DNA of 64,000 bases. It comes from Nitrospira sp. GTDB taxonomy: Bacteria > Nitrospirota > Nitrospiria > Nitrospirales > Nitrospiraceae. Position numbers and translations under genes: made by a program. Positions 44,786-54,662 of this stretch are shown piece after piece. A model generated the notes under the pieces. It had not been told where the DNA came from. It searched no databases and saw only the letters and a list, made by a program, of their open reading frames with translations. Numbering within the stretch: position 1 is the stretch's first letter; every line of letters begins with the position of its first letter. The DNA lies in NCBI GenBank assembly GCA_024998595.1, contig JACOEK010000001.1, forward strand, positions 992,001 to 1,056,000, given 5' to 3'.

Positions 44786-46675
44786 TCAAGCGCGAGATGG
44801 GGTGCGGCTTTTTTGACTGACACGTTGATTCAGGATCTTTGCCAGCTGAGTGGGAAGCTCAGCGGATTCGAGGTCTTCGATGGAACAGGGAAGCGCAAGC
44901 GACCAATTCGGATAGTTGCCGTTGGAAATGGGCATGTTCGGCCGTTCGCTCACCGCGCAGGCTGCCTCCATGTCCGCCATAACCACCGCGCAAGGGGACT
45001 CCGCCAATTCAGAGAACGTCTTGATTATGACTTCCTCGAGGCGGGTATTGGCCTCTACGTGACTCGTCTCCATGATTGTGGTTCGGAACTGCTCCTGCGC
45101 CTTTTTATCCGGCTTGACCCCGCACTGTTCTTGCAACTTAAGGTCGGCTCCGGTCCACACGCCCGCTAAAGTAGGCAAGTCATGAGTTGTGACCGCGGCT
45201 AAGGCCTTCTCCGGGTACTTTGACGGCGGAGTGTCTTCGAACCACAGCAGGCGATAGGACAAGACATTCTGTTCGGCGAGTACTTCTCGCACCCCCGCTT
45301 CAACGGTCCCGAGGTCTTCCCCCACTACGATTGCCCGAGCGCGCGCACTTTCGACTGCCAGGATCGCCAACAACTCCTCGGACGGATACCGTACGAAGGC
45401 GCCATCCTTGGGAAGATTGCCTTTGGGGACCCACCAGAGCCGGAAGAGGCCCATCACATGATCGATACGTAGTCCGCCGGCGTGGCGGATGATGGCACGA
45501 ATGGTTTCGATGAATGGTTGGTATCCGGCCGCCCGAAGTGCATGCGGAATGAACGGAGGAAGGCCCCAGTCCTGACCGGTCGTATTCAAGAGATCAGGCG
45601 GGGCACCCACGGTCATATCCGGTGCAATCAGGTCTTGCCACGCCCAGGCATCGGCCCCATCCGGAGAGAAACCAATGGGCAGATCCTGCATCAACGGAAT
45701 GGTCTGCGCGGCGGCGGCGAGTTGTTTGTTCAGTAACCACTGTTGCCACATATGAAACCTTGCACGATCGGTTTCCCCCGAAGCGATTTGTTCGGCGTCA
45801 AGGGAGTCGGGATGGCGATAGGCCGCAGGCCAGCGGCGCCAGTCCGCGCCGTATCGCTCGACCAGGCAACAATGTAGCGCATACTGGCGGAGTGAGCGCC
45901 CGCCGGCTGATTGAAACCGGTCGAAATCCTCGTCTCCATCAAACGACTTCCATAAGAGCTGTAGCGCTTCTTGCTTGAGATGATAGATCCGGTCTCGGTC
46001 GAGATGACGATCTTCATTTAGGGCCCGGCCCACAGCCGCCAGTCGTGATAGGTCATGGGAGATTTTCTGCGCGCCAGGAAGGTCCTCGATGCGGAGGTAC
46101 AACGGATTGAGGTAGCGGCGGCTGGAGGGCGAGTAGGGGCTGGCCTCCTGAGGCACTAGCGGCGGTACGGCATGGAGCGGATTGACCAATAACAGCCGAG
46201 CGCCCAGGTTCATGGCCCATCGCGAGAGTCGGGCGAGGTCACCCAGGTCGCCCATTCCCCAACTCTCGTGGCTCCGTGTCGCATACAACTGTGCGCTCCA
46301 TCCCCAGATGCGAAGATCCTTCGGCAAATGACAACGACCCGGCGTGACGATGATGTGCACGAATAACTCAGTGTTGGATGCAGCCATAAGCCGGTGATAG
46401 CCAATGGGCAAGGGGTGAGGGAGTTGATCTGCGCTTTCCACCGTGGAGCCATCCTCGAGCATGAAGACAGCATCGGGCGGAAGAGCAAGAGGCTCATCCT
46501 GACGTAGCACTGTTACCTTTTCGTCGAGCCACGTAACGGCTGGTCGAGAGGAGTCGCCCATCGCTGCTCGAATGCCGGCCAGCGCATTCTTAGAGACGCG
46601 TCGCCTCTTGCCAGCGGCATCCACATACTCCAGCTGAATTCCCCATGCATCGGTCTTCATATGTCGTAACCCCAT
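44786..46675 (-). CDS. malQ: 4-alpha-glucanotransferase (amylomaltase)
   Basis: 629 residues, GH77 family. It disproportionates alpha-1,4-glucans in glycogen or maltodextrin metabolism. Family landmarks: the WGIQLEY start, GWSAQLYATRSHESWGMGDLGDL, QDLPIGFSPDGADAW, the nucleophile-region LRIDHVMGLFRLWWVP, the acid/base region VVGEDLGTVEAGV and TTHDLPTLAGVW. An N-terminal domain of about 100 residues precedes the barrel, as in E. coli MalQ. Starts at 46675 and 46660 are both ATG in frame and neither has a strong SD. No other glycogen gene lies in the window. Confidence 0.92.
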   Translation of the reverse strand: MGLRHMKTDAWGIQLEYVDAAGKRRRVSKNALAGIRAAMGDSSRPAVTWLDEKVTVLRQDEPLALPPDAVFMLEDGSTVESADQLPHPLPIGYHRLMAASNTELFVHIIVTPGRCHLPKDLRIWGWSAQLYATRSHESWGMGDLGDLARLSRWAMNLGARLLLVNPLHAVPPLVPQEASPYSPSSRRYLNPLYLRIEDLPGAQKISHDLSRLAAVGRALNEDRHLDRDRIYHLKQEALQLLWKSFDGDEDFDRFQSAGGRSLRQYALHCCLVERYGADWRRWPAAYRHPDSLDAEQIASGETDRARFHMWQQWLLNKQLAAAAQTIPLMQDLPIGFSPDGADAWAWQDLIAPDMTVGAPPDLLNTTGQDWGLPPFIPHALRAAGYQPFIETIRAIIRHAGGLRIDHVMGLFRLWWVPKGNLPKDGAFVRYPSEELLAILAVESARARAIVVGEDLGTVEAGVREVLAEQNVLSYRLLWFEDTPPSKYPEKALAAVTTHDLPTLAGVWTGADLKLQEQCGVKPDKKAQEQFRTTIMETSHVEANTRLEEVIIKTFSELAESPCAVVMADMEAACAVSERPNMPISNGNYPNWSLALPCSIEDLESAELPTQLAKILNQRVSQKSRTPSRA

Positions 46676-47116
46676 TGGATTTTGATGGTGCGTTCTCGCT
46701 TGCTTTCTGCCCGTGCTTCGATGAAGGAAGATCAGTTAAGACAGACGCCGCCTCTTTCCCGGCATGGAGAGCGTCTCAGGCGCCGTATGCAATGTTCAGA
46801 CTTGGCGGTACATTTAACGACTCCTGCCTAGTGTTCAGTAAATACGGCTGAATCGGGTCTCATAGGTTTTGATTGGAATGAAACGTCGCGGCGTTTTGTC
46901 CTGAGGCGGACAAACTGTCCTCGGACACATGTGCGGACATGCCCTACTCTGGCTGGGAAGCGCTTCATTCGTGAGATACGTGGATCCTCTCATCCGCGTA
47001 ATTCCAACATTGCATTTCTAGGGTAGGTCCTAGTGATGGGACCGGAAATATTCCGGTACTGTCGGCACTCGGCTAAAAAATAATGTACCGCTGGGATTTA
47101 CTTACAAGGGGGATCA
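46676..47116. other. Regulatory intergenic region with dyads, before the outer-membrane barrel gene
   Basis: About 440 bp between divergent genes. Noted are ACCGGAAATATTCCGGT (7-bp arms, 47041-47057), GGACAAACTGTCC (5-bp arms, about 46913) and CACATGTG (about 46927). These may be operators. No ORF is credible here. Confidence 0.45.
47041..47057. promoter_or_regulatory. Palindromic operator candidate
   Basis: ACCGGAA-ATA-TTCCGGT is a perfect 7-bp dyad with a 3-bp centre, 60 bp before the start of the outer-membrane protein gene, suiting a dimeric repressor or activator. Confidence 0.45.
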
Positions 47117-48013
47117 ATGGCTTCAACACGGCGCGCTGTGCCAGGACTCATCAGTTGCGGATTCGTTTTGGGAACCACCTTGACATGCCTTGCGCAAACA
47201 GGGGCGCCGGTGCAGGAACAACCACCGGACGTCGGTCCTCGGACGACGGAGCAGGCGTCTCAGGAACGAGTGGTGACGAGAGATCGGACAGGTGATCGAG
47301 TGGTCGTCGATGAGCGAGTGGTAGAACGTCGGAGGGAAGGCGAAGTCTATGTGGCGGGGTATGGAGGCTTTACGTGGGGACATAGCTTCTCGGATCTCGA
47401 AGGCAGAGGATCCATCGCAGGTCAGCAGTTCGGCGGACGTGACCTGGCGAACTCCGGAGTGTATGGGGCGAAGATCGGCTACTTTCATCCAGGGCGATTG
47501 AATTGGCTGGGGATCGAGGTGGAAGGATTTAACTCAACGCCCCACATCGAACAAGGCGGGGGGGTACCGGGATCGCACCTTCGTGTCACGACTCTGGCGT
47601 TTAATGTGATTGCCCGCACGAAAGTCGGCTGCCGGAACCGCGATGACGTTCGCCATCGGGATGACGTCCGGCGCGCTGACGGCACGGTGGCGGAGGCCGA
47701 CTCTGATCGGAGACATTGGTCGCCATTAGATGAAAATCTCCGCTGCCCGTTGCAACTCTATGCGGGAGCCGGTCCCGGGATTTTCTTTGCCGAAACCTCC
47801 AATCAGTTTGGACGCAGTACCGACAACGGGCGGATCGGTCTGAATGCGCTCGCTGGAGTGAAGTATTTCATGACCCGGAATCTTGCGGTGTTTGCCGAAT
47901 ACAAATTCAACTATGCCCAGTTCGAGTTGTCGCAGATGCAAGGCACAGGGGCGGGATTCAACGGGGAATATAAAGCCAGTCACGTGGTGGGCGGATTGGC
48001 CCTTCACTTCTAA
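47117..48013 (+). CDS. Outer-membrane beta-barrel protein
   Basis: 298 residues; AAGGGGG upstream of ATG 47117. A signal peptide (CGFVLGTTLTCLAQTGAP) is followed by a charged segment with RVVTRDRTGDRVVVDERVVE, probably an extended periplasmic linker. The barrel begins GEVYVAGYGGFTWGHSF and shows alternating beta strands, ending in the canonical aromatic terminus GGLALHF needed for outer-membrane insertion. A hydrophilic loop contains the duplicated RDDVRHRDDVRR. It resembles OmpA-type/OMP_b-brl eight-stranded barrels without a peptidoglycan domain. Confidence 0.8.
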   Translation: MASTRRAVPGLISCGFVLGTTLTCLAQTGAPVQEQPPDVGPRTTEQASQERVVTRDRTGDRVVVDERVVERRREGEVYVAGYGGFTWGHSFSDLEGRGSIAGQQFGGRDLANSGVYGAKIGYFHPGRLNWLGIEVEGFNSTPHIEQGGGVPGSHLRVTTLAFNVIARTKVGCRNRDDVRHRDDVRRADGTVAEADSDRRHWSPLDENLRCPLQLYAGAGPGIFFAETSNQFGRSTDNGRIGLNALAGVKYFMTRNLAVFAEYKFNYAQFELSQMQGTGAGFNGEYKASHVVGGLALHF

Positions 48014-48029
48014 GCGTTTCTCGAAAGAT

Positions 48030-48076
48030 GCGTTCAGGGTTCCATGGCCTGAGATGGGCCGTTGAACCCTGAACGC
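48030..48076 (+). terminator. Long hairpin terminator
   Basis: GCGTTCAGGGTTC and GAACCCTGAACGC form a perfect 13-bp stem just after the barrel gene; a smaller GGCC dyad lies in the loop. Confidence 0.8.
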
Positions 48077-48195
48077 CCACATGGGAGAGGATGACTGGTG
48101 AGCAGGTTCCCGAGGAATTCGTCCAGAGCCAAGTTCGGCCGGTCGGAAGAGATTGATCTATTCACAACGGAATGGGAAGAAGCCGGTATGCTGCA

Positions 48196-48525
48196 CTAGC
48201 GTGTGTACACGACCTCGACGCGACTTAGGAAATCTTTCAGTATAGCCGCTTGCCTTTCGATTGAAGGCCCGTCTTGGGTCATCACGGCCTGCTCCAGATT
48301 GTCGCCGATGGTGCTGATCTGATCGAAGCCGTATCCGCCGCCGTCGCCTTTCATTCGATGCCCCAACATACGGATCGTGTTCAGGTCGCCTTGCTTCAAG
48401 CAGCCCTCGATCGTCGCGAGGTCCCGATGGCGGTTGGCGAGGAATCCTGGAATGATGGCTTCAAGATCCGGATCGATATGAACGATGATCTTGGCCGGGC
48501 CAGACTCAGGTTGGGGGGGCATCAT
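48196..48525 (-). CDS. HPt phosphotransfer protein
   Basis: 109 residues, a stand-alone histidine phosphotransfer domain. Residues [36 protein letters not shown] carry the phospho-His in the HxxKG pattern. The rest is a four-helix bundle with no membrane part. Its start overlaps the stop of the upstream hybrid kinase gene (ATGA), so the two are coupled. It presumably relays phosphoryl groups from the kinase receiver domains to the response regulators encoded upstream on this strand. Confidence 0.88.
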   Translation of the reverse strand: MMPPQPESGPAKIIVHIDPDLEAIIPGFLANRHRDLATIEGCLKQGDLNTIRMLGHRMKGDGGGYGFDQISTIGDNLEQAVMTQDGPSIERQAAILKDFLSRVEVVYTR

Positions 48526-50291
48526 TGTGCGCGGGTCTTCTCGTAGGCGGCAAGCAGCTCAAGCAACGTCGTTCTCTTGAGAGGCTTGGTCATGTGGGCG
48601 TTACAGCCGACTTCGAAGATTCTGGCCGATTCCTCCTTCAGGGCCAAGGCGGTGAGGGCGACGATTTGAACCGCGGGGAGTCCCTGTTCCTGCTCCCAGC
48701 GCCGGATGGTACGTGTGGCCGTCAACCCGTCCATAACCGGCATCTGCATATCCATCAGAATCAGATCGTAGTGGCCGTTTTGAAATTTAGCGACGCCGAT
48801 CTGCCCGTTGTCCGCCAGATCTAACCGATGGCTGGTGTTCTTGAGATACGATTGGATCAAGACCTGATTGTCCGGCGAGTCCTCGACCAGCAGGATTCGC
48901 AGAGACCGTCCTTGGGGTGCGGTCGGGAGCGGCGTACTGGGTTGGGGCTGGGCCGCACCGCGTTGGCTGCGTCCCAGAGCAATGCTGATGGTTTGCTGGA
49001 GATCGGAGCGCCGGATCGGTTTGACCAGGTATCCCCCCAGACCGAGGTCGTAGGTTTTGGCGATGTCATCGGCCCAGCGGTCGGAGGCCAGCATGATAAT
49101 CGTCAGGTCGCGAAGCCGGGGATCGGCATGGATGCGTTCGATGACCTCGAATCCGTCCATTCCCGGCATGCGGCAGTCAAGCAAGAGCAGATGGAAGGGC
49201 GTGTGTGAGGTGAGCGAGGCCTCCAGAGCCTCCATGGCCTGTTCTCCACTGTCGGCTTCCACCACGGTGGCGCCCCACGCAAAGAGCGTTTCCCGCAAGA
49301 TCAGACGGTTTGTCGGGTAATCATCGACGACGAGGCAGCGGACACCGCTCAGGTTCAACGCGCCTGCCGCCTTAGACGGAGCCGGAGCGTTTTGCACACC
49401 CAGCCGAACGGCGCAATGGAACGTACTGCCTTTGCCGAGGGTGCTCTCGACCCAGATACGCCCGCCCATGAGTGCGGCCAGTTGTTGTGAAATCGATAAT
49501 CCCAACCCGGTGCCCCCGTAGCGGCGGGCGATTGTACTATGCGCTTGTGTGAAGGTGTCGAAGATGGCCGTCATCTTGTCGTGCGGAACCCCGATGCCCG
49601 TATCGGTTACCGAAAATCGGATCGCGCCCGGTGTGGGACAGTCCGGATCGTTGGTGATGGTCATGACCACCGATCCCTTCTCGGTGAATTTGATCGCGTT
49701 TCCGAGCAAGTTCAGCAGGATTTGGTAGAGACGATTGGGATCGCCGATGAGGTGGCACGGCACATCGTTCGAGAGATGACAGACGAGTTCGAGGCCTTTT
49801 TCGTTGGCCCGGAGCGCCAGCATTTCGCTTGTCTTGTCGATGAGTTCAGAAAGATCGAAGTCGATGCTGTCCAAATCGAGCCGGCCGGATTCGACTTTCG
49901 ATAAGTCGAGAATGTCGTTGATCAGACTCAGCAGGCTGGCCCCGGCGCGTCGAAAGATCCGGAGATACTTTCGTTGCTCCGGAGTCAGAGTCGTATCCCA
50001 TAACAGATCAGCCATGCCGATGATGGCATTCATCGGAGTCCTGATTTCGTGGCTCATACTGGCCAGGAAATCGCTCTTGGCGCGGTTGGCCACATCGGCG
50101 GCATCTTTTGCGCGTTGCAGCTCTTCGACGCGGCGTTGCAGTTCCTTGGAGGCGCGTTCGAGCGCGCGCTCGGCGCGACGGCGCGCGGCTTGCTCGCGTT
50201 GGAGTGCTGTCTGAGCACGGGAAGCGGTGCGGAGGGTGCGTTTCGGAGCGGTACCTGTCGTGCGTCGAGTTTGCGGGATGCGTTTCGCCAT
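48522..50291 (-). CDS. Soluble hybrid histidine kinase with two receiver domains
   Basis: 589 residues. It has no membrane helix or recognisable sensor. After a basic N-terminus a long coiled coil ([20 protein letters not shown]...) runs into HisKA ([19 protein letters not shown]), an HATPase domain ([37 protein letters not shown]) and two receivers. Both receivers have intact DD/ED, phospho-Asp ([25 protein letters not shown]) and Lys residues. BarA/RpfC-like in layout. The input is probably via the coiled coil or a partner protein. Encoded between the HPt protein and a REC-GGDEF protein. Confidence 0.9.
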   Translation of the reverse strand: MAKRIPQTRRTTGTAPKRTLRTASRAQTALQREQAARRRAERALERASKELQRRVEELQRAKDAADVANRAKSDFLASMSHEIRTPMNAIIGMADLLWDTTLTPEQRKYLRIFRRAGASLLSLINDILDLSKVESGRLDLDSIDFDLSELIDKTSEMLALRANEKGLELVCHLSNDVPCHLIGDPNRLYQILLNLLGNAIKFTEKGSVVMTITNDPDCPTPGAIRFSVTDTGIGVPHDKMTAIFDTFTQAHSTIARRYGGTGLGLSISQQLAALMGGRIWVESTLGKGSTFHCAVRLGVQNAPAPSKAAGALNLSGVRCLVVDDYPTNRLILRETLFAWGATVVEADSGEQAMEALEASLTSHTPFHLLLLDCRMPGMDGFEVIERIHADPRLRDLTIIMLASDRWADDIAKTYDLGLGGYLVKPIRRSDLQQTISIALGRSQRGAAQPQPSTPLPTAPQGRSLRILLVEDSPDNQVLIQSYLKNTSHRLDLADNGQIGVAKFQNGHYDLILMDMQMPVMDGLTATRTIRRWEQEQGLPAVQIVALTALALKEESARIFEVGCNAHMTKPLKRTTLLELLAAYEKTRAQ

Positions 50292-50380
50292 GTCGTCGTC
50301 CGGTCGTCTTCAGTTCATCATGACAGCATCGTGTCGCGAGGGGGTGAAGCCGGCACAGTCGCCGCGACGGCGAGAAGCCA

Positions 50381-51385
50381 TCAATCCTTGTGAGTATGGT
50401 GTACGAGGGAGAGCACGCCGGCTTGCTTGGCGCGGTTGCGCCCTTCTTGCTTAGCCTGGTAGAGCGCTTGGTCGGCCGCACGGATCAGGTCGGTCGGGGC
50501 CGCGACGCGGCTTGGTACCGTACTGGCGAAGCCCAAGCTGATCGTCACCGGATCTCCGTTCGGATGTTTCATCTCCGCCTCACAGACTTTTCGTCTCAGG
50601 GTATCGGCTACCTGTGCGGCGCCATCTACCGTCGTGCCGGGCAGTACGATGACGAACTCGTCGCCGCCGTACCGCGCAACCAAGTCGCCGGGACGATTGA
50701 CGTGGCTGGAAATGAGCTGAGCGACCTGGCGGAGGCACTCGTCTCCGGCCTGGTGGCCATGGCTGTCGTTGTAGGTTTTGAAGAAATCGATATCCAGCAT
50801 GATGAGCGACAGCGGGGTCGATTCGCGCGCGGCCCGGCGCCATTCCTGGTCAAGGAAGTCGTCGAATTGCCGGCGATTGGTGATGCCGGTCAGCCCGTCG
50901 AGGCAGGACAGCCGCAACAGCATCTGGTTGGCCTCCTGCAATTGGCGCATGACCTCGAGCAGTTCCTGTTCGCGCGCGCGGCGTCGTTCAATTTCATGGA
51001 CGAGGCGGAGCACGCAACGGACGCGCGTCAAGAGTTCGATCTTGCTGATGGGCTTGGCGACATAGTCGATGGCGCCTGCGGCGAAGGCTAATTGCAGATC
51101 GACCGGGTCAGTTTTGACCGTGACCATGATGATCGGGATGTCCCGGTACCGTTCGACGGCTTTGATTTGCCGGCAGGCTTCGATCCCGTTGGTGGAAGGC
51201 ATGACGATATCCATCAAGATCAAATCCACCCGGCCGGCCATCTGCCGCATGCCGTCGAGGCCCAGCAGGCGAAATGCCGCGGCGGCGGATTCCGCCACAA
51301 ACGTCTCTTCGTATCCGGCGTTGGCGAGGATGGATTGGATCAACAGACGATCGTCTGCCGAATCATCGACGATCAGGATACCCAT
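50381..51385 (-). CDS. Response regulator diguanylate cyclase (REC-GGDEF)
   Basis: 334 residues. Receiver [18 protein letters not shown] with phospho-Asp in [13 protein letters not shown] and Lys in [10 protein letters not shown], then a coiled-coil linker and a GGDEF domain: [45 protein letters not shown]. The active-site GGDEF is intact and RPGD five residues before it is a product-inhibition I-site. This is a PleD/WspR-like c-di-GMP synthase controlled by phosphorylation. Encoded between the hybrid kinase and another response regulator, 45 to 90 bp from each. Confidence 0.92.
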   Translation of the reverse strand: MGILIVDDSADDRLLIQSILANAGYEETFVAESAAAAFRLLGLDGMRQMAGRVDLILMDIVMPSTNGIEACRQIKAVERYRDIPIIMVTVKTDPVDLQLAFAAGAIDYVAKPISKIELLTRVRCVLRLVHEIERRRAREQELLEVMRQLQEANQMLLRLSCLDGLTGITNRRQFDDFLDQEWRRAARESTPLSLIMLDIDFFKTYNDSHGHQAGDECLRQVAQLISSHVNRPGDLVARYGGDEFVIVLPGTTVDGAAQVADTLRRKVCEAEMKHPNGDPVTISLGFASTVPSRVAAPTDLIRAADQALYQAKQEGRNRAKQAGVLSLVHHTHKD

Positions 51386-51429
51386 GGTCAGTGTCTCCCT
51401 GAAAGTGTGTCGTAAGTCGATGCTAGCAG

Positions 51430-52077
51430 CTAGTCTGGGTAAACACCAGGGTAATGCTTTTTGATGCAGGGAGTGCAGAGGCCGTGGCTGAATTCCGCCT
51501 CGGAATGCTGTTGGATATATTCTTCCAACTGCTGCCAGAATCCTTGGTCGTTGCGGATTTTCTTACAAGAGGCGCAGATCGGCACGAGTCCCTTCAGAAC
51601 TTTGACTTCGCGCAACGCCCGTTGCAGGTCCTCATTGCTACGGCGAAGTTCCAGTTCTCGGGTTTTGCGGCAGTCCATTTCCTTTTTCAGCATCAGCGCG
51701 GAATTGACCCGGGCAAGCAGTTCCACGCTATTCACCGGTTTCGTAATAAAGTCCATGGCCCCTGCCGCAAACGCTGCCTGCAGGTCTCCGAGGGCGGTTT
51801 TTGCCGTGACGACGATCACGGGGATATCCCGCAGTGCATCCAGGCTCTTGATGTGCCGCGTCGCTGCCACCCCGTCGATGCCGGGCATGAGAAAATCCAT
51901 GAGAATCAAATCGACGGCGTGAGGACCCTCAGGCGGCTGTGGCTGCTCGATGCCGAGCTGGTCGTAGGCCGAGGTGGCAGAGTCCGCGATGAGAAGATCC
52001 TGGTGGCCCGCTTTATTGAGAATAGTCTTCAGCAGAAGTTGCTGGTCAGGGGAGTCGTCGACGATCAAAATTCGCAT
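51430..52077 (-). CDS. Response regulator with C-terminal cysteine-rich motif
   Basis: 215 residues. Receiver domain [18 protein letters not shown] with phospho-Asp in [13 protein letters not shown] and Lys in [10 protein letters not shown], closely related to the receiver of the adjacent GGDEF protein. A coiled coil ([22 protein letters not shown]) leads to the C-terminal [20 protein letters not shown]...[15 protein letters not shown], which carries two CxxC pairs and a His. This motif occurs at the end of many uncharacterised bacterial sensor proteins and is likely a small zinc- or metal-binding module. No DNA-binding or enzymatic output. Confidence 0.86.
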   Translation of the reverse strand: MRILIVDDSPDQQLLLKTILNKAGHQDLLIADSATSAYDQLGIEQPQPPEGPHAVDLILMDFLMPGIDGVAATRHIKSLDALRDIPVIVVTAKTALGDLQAAFAAGAMDFITKPVNSVELLARVNSALMLKKEMDCRKTRELELRRSNEDLQRALREVKVLKGLVPICASCKKIRNDQGFWQQLEEYIQQHSEAEFSHGLCTPCIKKHYPGVYPD

Positions 52078-52234
52078 GTCGCAGCCTCGTCCGGCGGAGG
52101 TGGAGGAGCCGGCTCCTTGCTCTGGCGAGCATAGCCAAAGAGATGGGGGGCGGGATCGTAATCCCTTCGCCGCCGTACATCGGATCCAGTATCGGCGGAA
52201 AGACCGGAGAGGTTGAGCCCGGCAGAGAAGCGGT

Positions 52235-52684
52235 TTAGCGTTGAAGGGCGGTTTTGACCAGGTCGCTGACGACTTTGCCGTCGACGGATTGACCGGCCAA
52301 GCGAGCCATGACCGCCTTCATGACCTGGCCCATGTCCTTCAGCGAAGATGCGCCGGATTCTTTGACCACCAGTGCGACCACGTGCGCCAGTTCTTCGGAA
52401 GAGATGGCGGCGGGGAGATACCCCTCGATGATACTGATCTCCTGCCGTTCCTTCGCGGCCAAATCTTGTCGATTGCCCTTCTCGAACTGTTCGGCCGCCT
52501 CCTTGCGCTGCTTGATGAGGGTCGTCATGATCCGGCTCATGCCGGCATCGTCCAGATCCTGTTTGAGTTCGACTTCCTTATATTGCACGGCGGCTTTGAT
52601 CATGCGAATGACGTCCATGCGGAGCTGGTCTCTGGACTTCATCGCCGATTTCAGGTCTTCGGATAAACGGTCATGTAGCGACAT
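52235..52684 (-). CDS. yqeY: GatB/YqeY domain protein
   Basis: 149 residues, the stand-alone YqeY fold: LSEDLKSAMKSRDQLRMDVIRMI, QRKEAAEQFEKGNRQDLAAKE, ISIIEGYLPAAIS and DMGQVMKAVMARLAGQSVDGKVVSDLVKTAL. It is related to the tRNA-binding tail of GatB and may act in translation; the exact role is unknown. AAAGGA precedes the ATG. Transcribed toward the signalling cluster after a 160-bp gap. Confidence 0.92.
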   Translation of the reverse strand: MSLHDRLSEDLKSAMKSRDQLRMDVIRMIKAAVQYKEVELKQDLDDAGMSRIMTTLIKQRKEAAEQFEKGNRQDLAAKERQEISIIEGYLPAAISSEELAHVVALVVKESGASSLKDMGQVMKAVMARLAGQSVDGKVVSDLVKTALQR

Positions 52685-52856
52685 CGGATTCCTTTCGGGG
52701 GAGAACTGCGTCGTCGCGGAGAATAACGCCTTTGCCGGGGCCAGTCAACGTGGCTCCGGTGCGCACGTTTTCATGTTGAGCGCGGTGAGGGACTAACCCA
52801 TAATGCAGTGTCGGCGATAGCGGCGGCTGTTGGCATTTTAAATGGGGGGGGTCGGC

Positions 52857-53069
52857 ATGGGGGATTTGAGAGGCAGCATCGATGTCGGAGGACGGGTCAT
52901 CAGTCTGGTGGGCGTAATCGTTGCGGCGATGGTGGTAATGGTGGGTTGCGCCAGCGAAAAGCCCAAACCGATGGCCCAACCGTCATCCGAACAGGTCAAA
53001 GGTAATGCGGATCGTGCATTCGATCGGCTCAAGCAGGAAGAGGGGGAGCGAAAACCGGCGGGCATGTAG
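52857..53069 (+). CDS. Small lipoprotein, 70 residues
   Basis: From ATG 52857 with an upstream G run; the track begins at an earlier ATG. Signal sequence with lipobox MVVMVGC, then a charged hydrophilic tail SEKPKPMAQPSSEQVKGNADRAF. The mature lipoprotein of about 35 residues is too short for a domain. Possibly envelope-associated. It converges with the MFS transporter gene. Confidence 0.6.
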   Translation: MGDLRGSIDVGGRVISLVGVIVAAMVVMVGCASEKPKPMAQPSSEQVKGNADRAFDRLKQEEGERKPAGM

Positions 53070-53093
53070 TCTGTTTCGGCAGGTCCCGACCGG

Positions 53094-54521
53094 TTACGGA
53101 ACGACACGGGGGCTTTTCCACGACAACAGGGCCGTGAGCGGCTTCACCAAGGGAAGTTGCCATAACAGATGTCCCTGTGGGACAGAGGTGATGCGCCTCG
53201 GTTCATCGAACGTTCTGAGCAGGCCCACGGCAATGACCAATCGCAGCGCCCCGGAAAGGCAGAAGAGAAACGGCAGGTTCGATGCCGGGGTCACATGCCA
53301 CTGCCCGAACGACAATTGAGCCGGCAGAACGGTGGCAAGCCAGCTGCCGGTTAATGCCCCCAGACCCCATCCCACCGCATTCATGGCATTGGCCAGCGCG
53401 ACCCCCCTGGTGCGCTCTTCCGGCCGAAGTGAATCAAAGACATAATTCTGCAAGCCAAGCGACAGTCCCGCCCAGATCACCCCGCCGAAGAAGTTCAGAA
53501 TCAAGAGGAACAGATACTGTTCGCTCAGCAAGTAGCCCATCGGGAGGAGCGGAACGGCCGAGGCGGTCAGCGCGAGCAGGGTTTTGTTGCCGTATCGATC
53601 GCCGATGTGTCCCCAGGGCCCCAGCGTGAGGAATTGGGCCGAAATGCTGCTAGCCATCCAGCCGGCGTACTGCAGATAGGACCAATGGAGGTCTCTCAAG
53701 AGGTAAATGACAAAGAACGGTCCCGAGAGGAGCACGGCGAAATGCATGAGGCCGCAGAATAAGAGAAAACAGCGATAGTCCCTCGTGGCGGTTTTGGTCA
53801 GAAAATGCCGGAATCCATGCGGAGCGTCGATACGATGCACCGGCACGAGCGTGGACACCTTCGTTTGACAACGCGTGGCTCCCACGCGGGCGGCAGCGGC
53901 TACGAGAAAAATAATCAAGAAGCCAATCCAATTGATGCCCCACTTCTGCCCGAGTGTCAGCACGGCTCCCGCAATTCCGAGCGCGAGGAAACTCGTCAAG
54001 GCTGTGGTCCTGGCTCGCCGCGCGAAATAGGCGCCACGGCTGTCTTGCTCCACGACATCGACCAAGAGACTGTTCCAGATCGGGGTCGTGGCATGTCCGA
54101 AGGCAAAATAGAGCACCGCGCAGCCGATAAAGAGCCAGGGTCCATACTCAGGCAAGAACAGCGGAAGCGAGAGAATGGGAAGCCAGCAGAGGGCCTGAGC
54201 CCAACCTCCGGCGATGAGAAGCTGTCCGGGCACGTGTAAATATTGGAGCAGCTTCACTGATATGAGCTGCGCCACGACTCCGACCAACTGGGGCAGGGCG
54301 GAGAGGATGCCGATCTGGAATGGTGAGGCGTGCAAGAGCAGGGCAAAGGCGGAGAAGTACTGTTCCCCACTACCCTGCGCAGTGGCTTGAAAGGCCGCAT
54401 CGCGAACACCATAGTGCTGGCTTCTGGATTTGGCATCCATTCCGGCGGTCACACCATGGCTGGCCTGGACAATCTGTCCCTCAGACGGCGATGACGGCTG
54501 GTCGACTGTTGATCGGTTCAT
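53094..54521 (-). CDS. MFS transporter
   Basis: 475 residues from ATG 54521; the track extends 30 residues further and ATG choice is uncertain. Twelve membrane helices after a hydrophilic N-terminus. Visible are the loop GLQNYVFDSLRPEERTRGVALAN and a TM1 region preceded by DAAFQATAQGSGEQYFSAFALLL. It resembles the UMF1/NHL-like permease-type MFS proteins found in many genomes. Substrate unknown. It converges with the small lipoprotein gene, the stops being about 25 bp apart. Confidence 0.82.
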   Translation of the reverse strand: MNRSTVDQPSSPSEGQIVQASHGVTAGMDAKSRSQHYGVRDAAFQATAQGSGEQYFSAFALLLHASPFQIGILSALPQLVGVVAQLISVKLLQYLHVPGQLLIAGGWAQALCWLPILSLPLFLPEYGPWLFIGCAVLYFAFGHATTPIWNSLLVDVVEQDSRGAYFARRARTTALTSFLALGIAGAVLTLGQKWGINWIGFLIIFLVAAAARVGATRCQTKVSTLVPVHRIDAPHGFRHFLTKTATRDYRCFLLFCGLMHFAVLLSGPFFVIYLLRDLHWSYLQYAGWMASSISAQFLTLGPWGHIGDRYGNKTLLALTASAVPLLPMGYLLSEQYLFLLILNFFGGVIWAGLSLGLQNYVFDSLRPEERTRGVALANAMNAVGWGLGALTGSWLATVLPAQLSFGQWHVTPASNLPFLFCLSGALRLVIAVGLLRTFDEPRRITSVPQGHLLWQLPLVKPLTALLSWKSPRVVP

Positions 54522-54626
54522 GGGGGCGTCAGGGTCGGAACCTACAAGCCGCGGTGTGTGAGCATTGCGGATTATATCAAAGCGAGTGACAATTCCTGCT
54601 ATTTCATGCAAATGCCCACAAGCCCG

Positions 54627-54656
54627 TTGACCCTTCTTACTCGCAGTGAGTACGAT
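54627..54656 (+). promoter_or_regulatory. Promoter candidate with possible leaderless transcript
   Basis: TTGACC and TACGAT with 18-bp spacing end 6 bp before ATG 54663. Transcription would start at or next to the start codon; no SD precedes it. Confidence 0.4.
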
Positions 54657-54662
54657 AATCGT

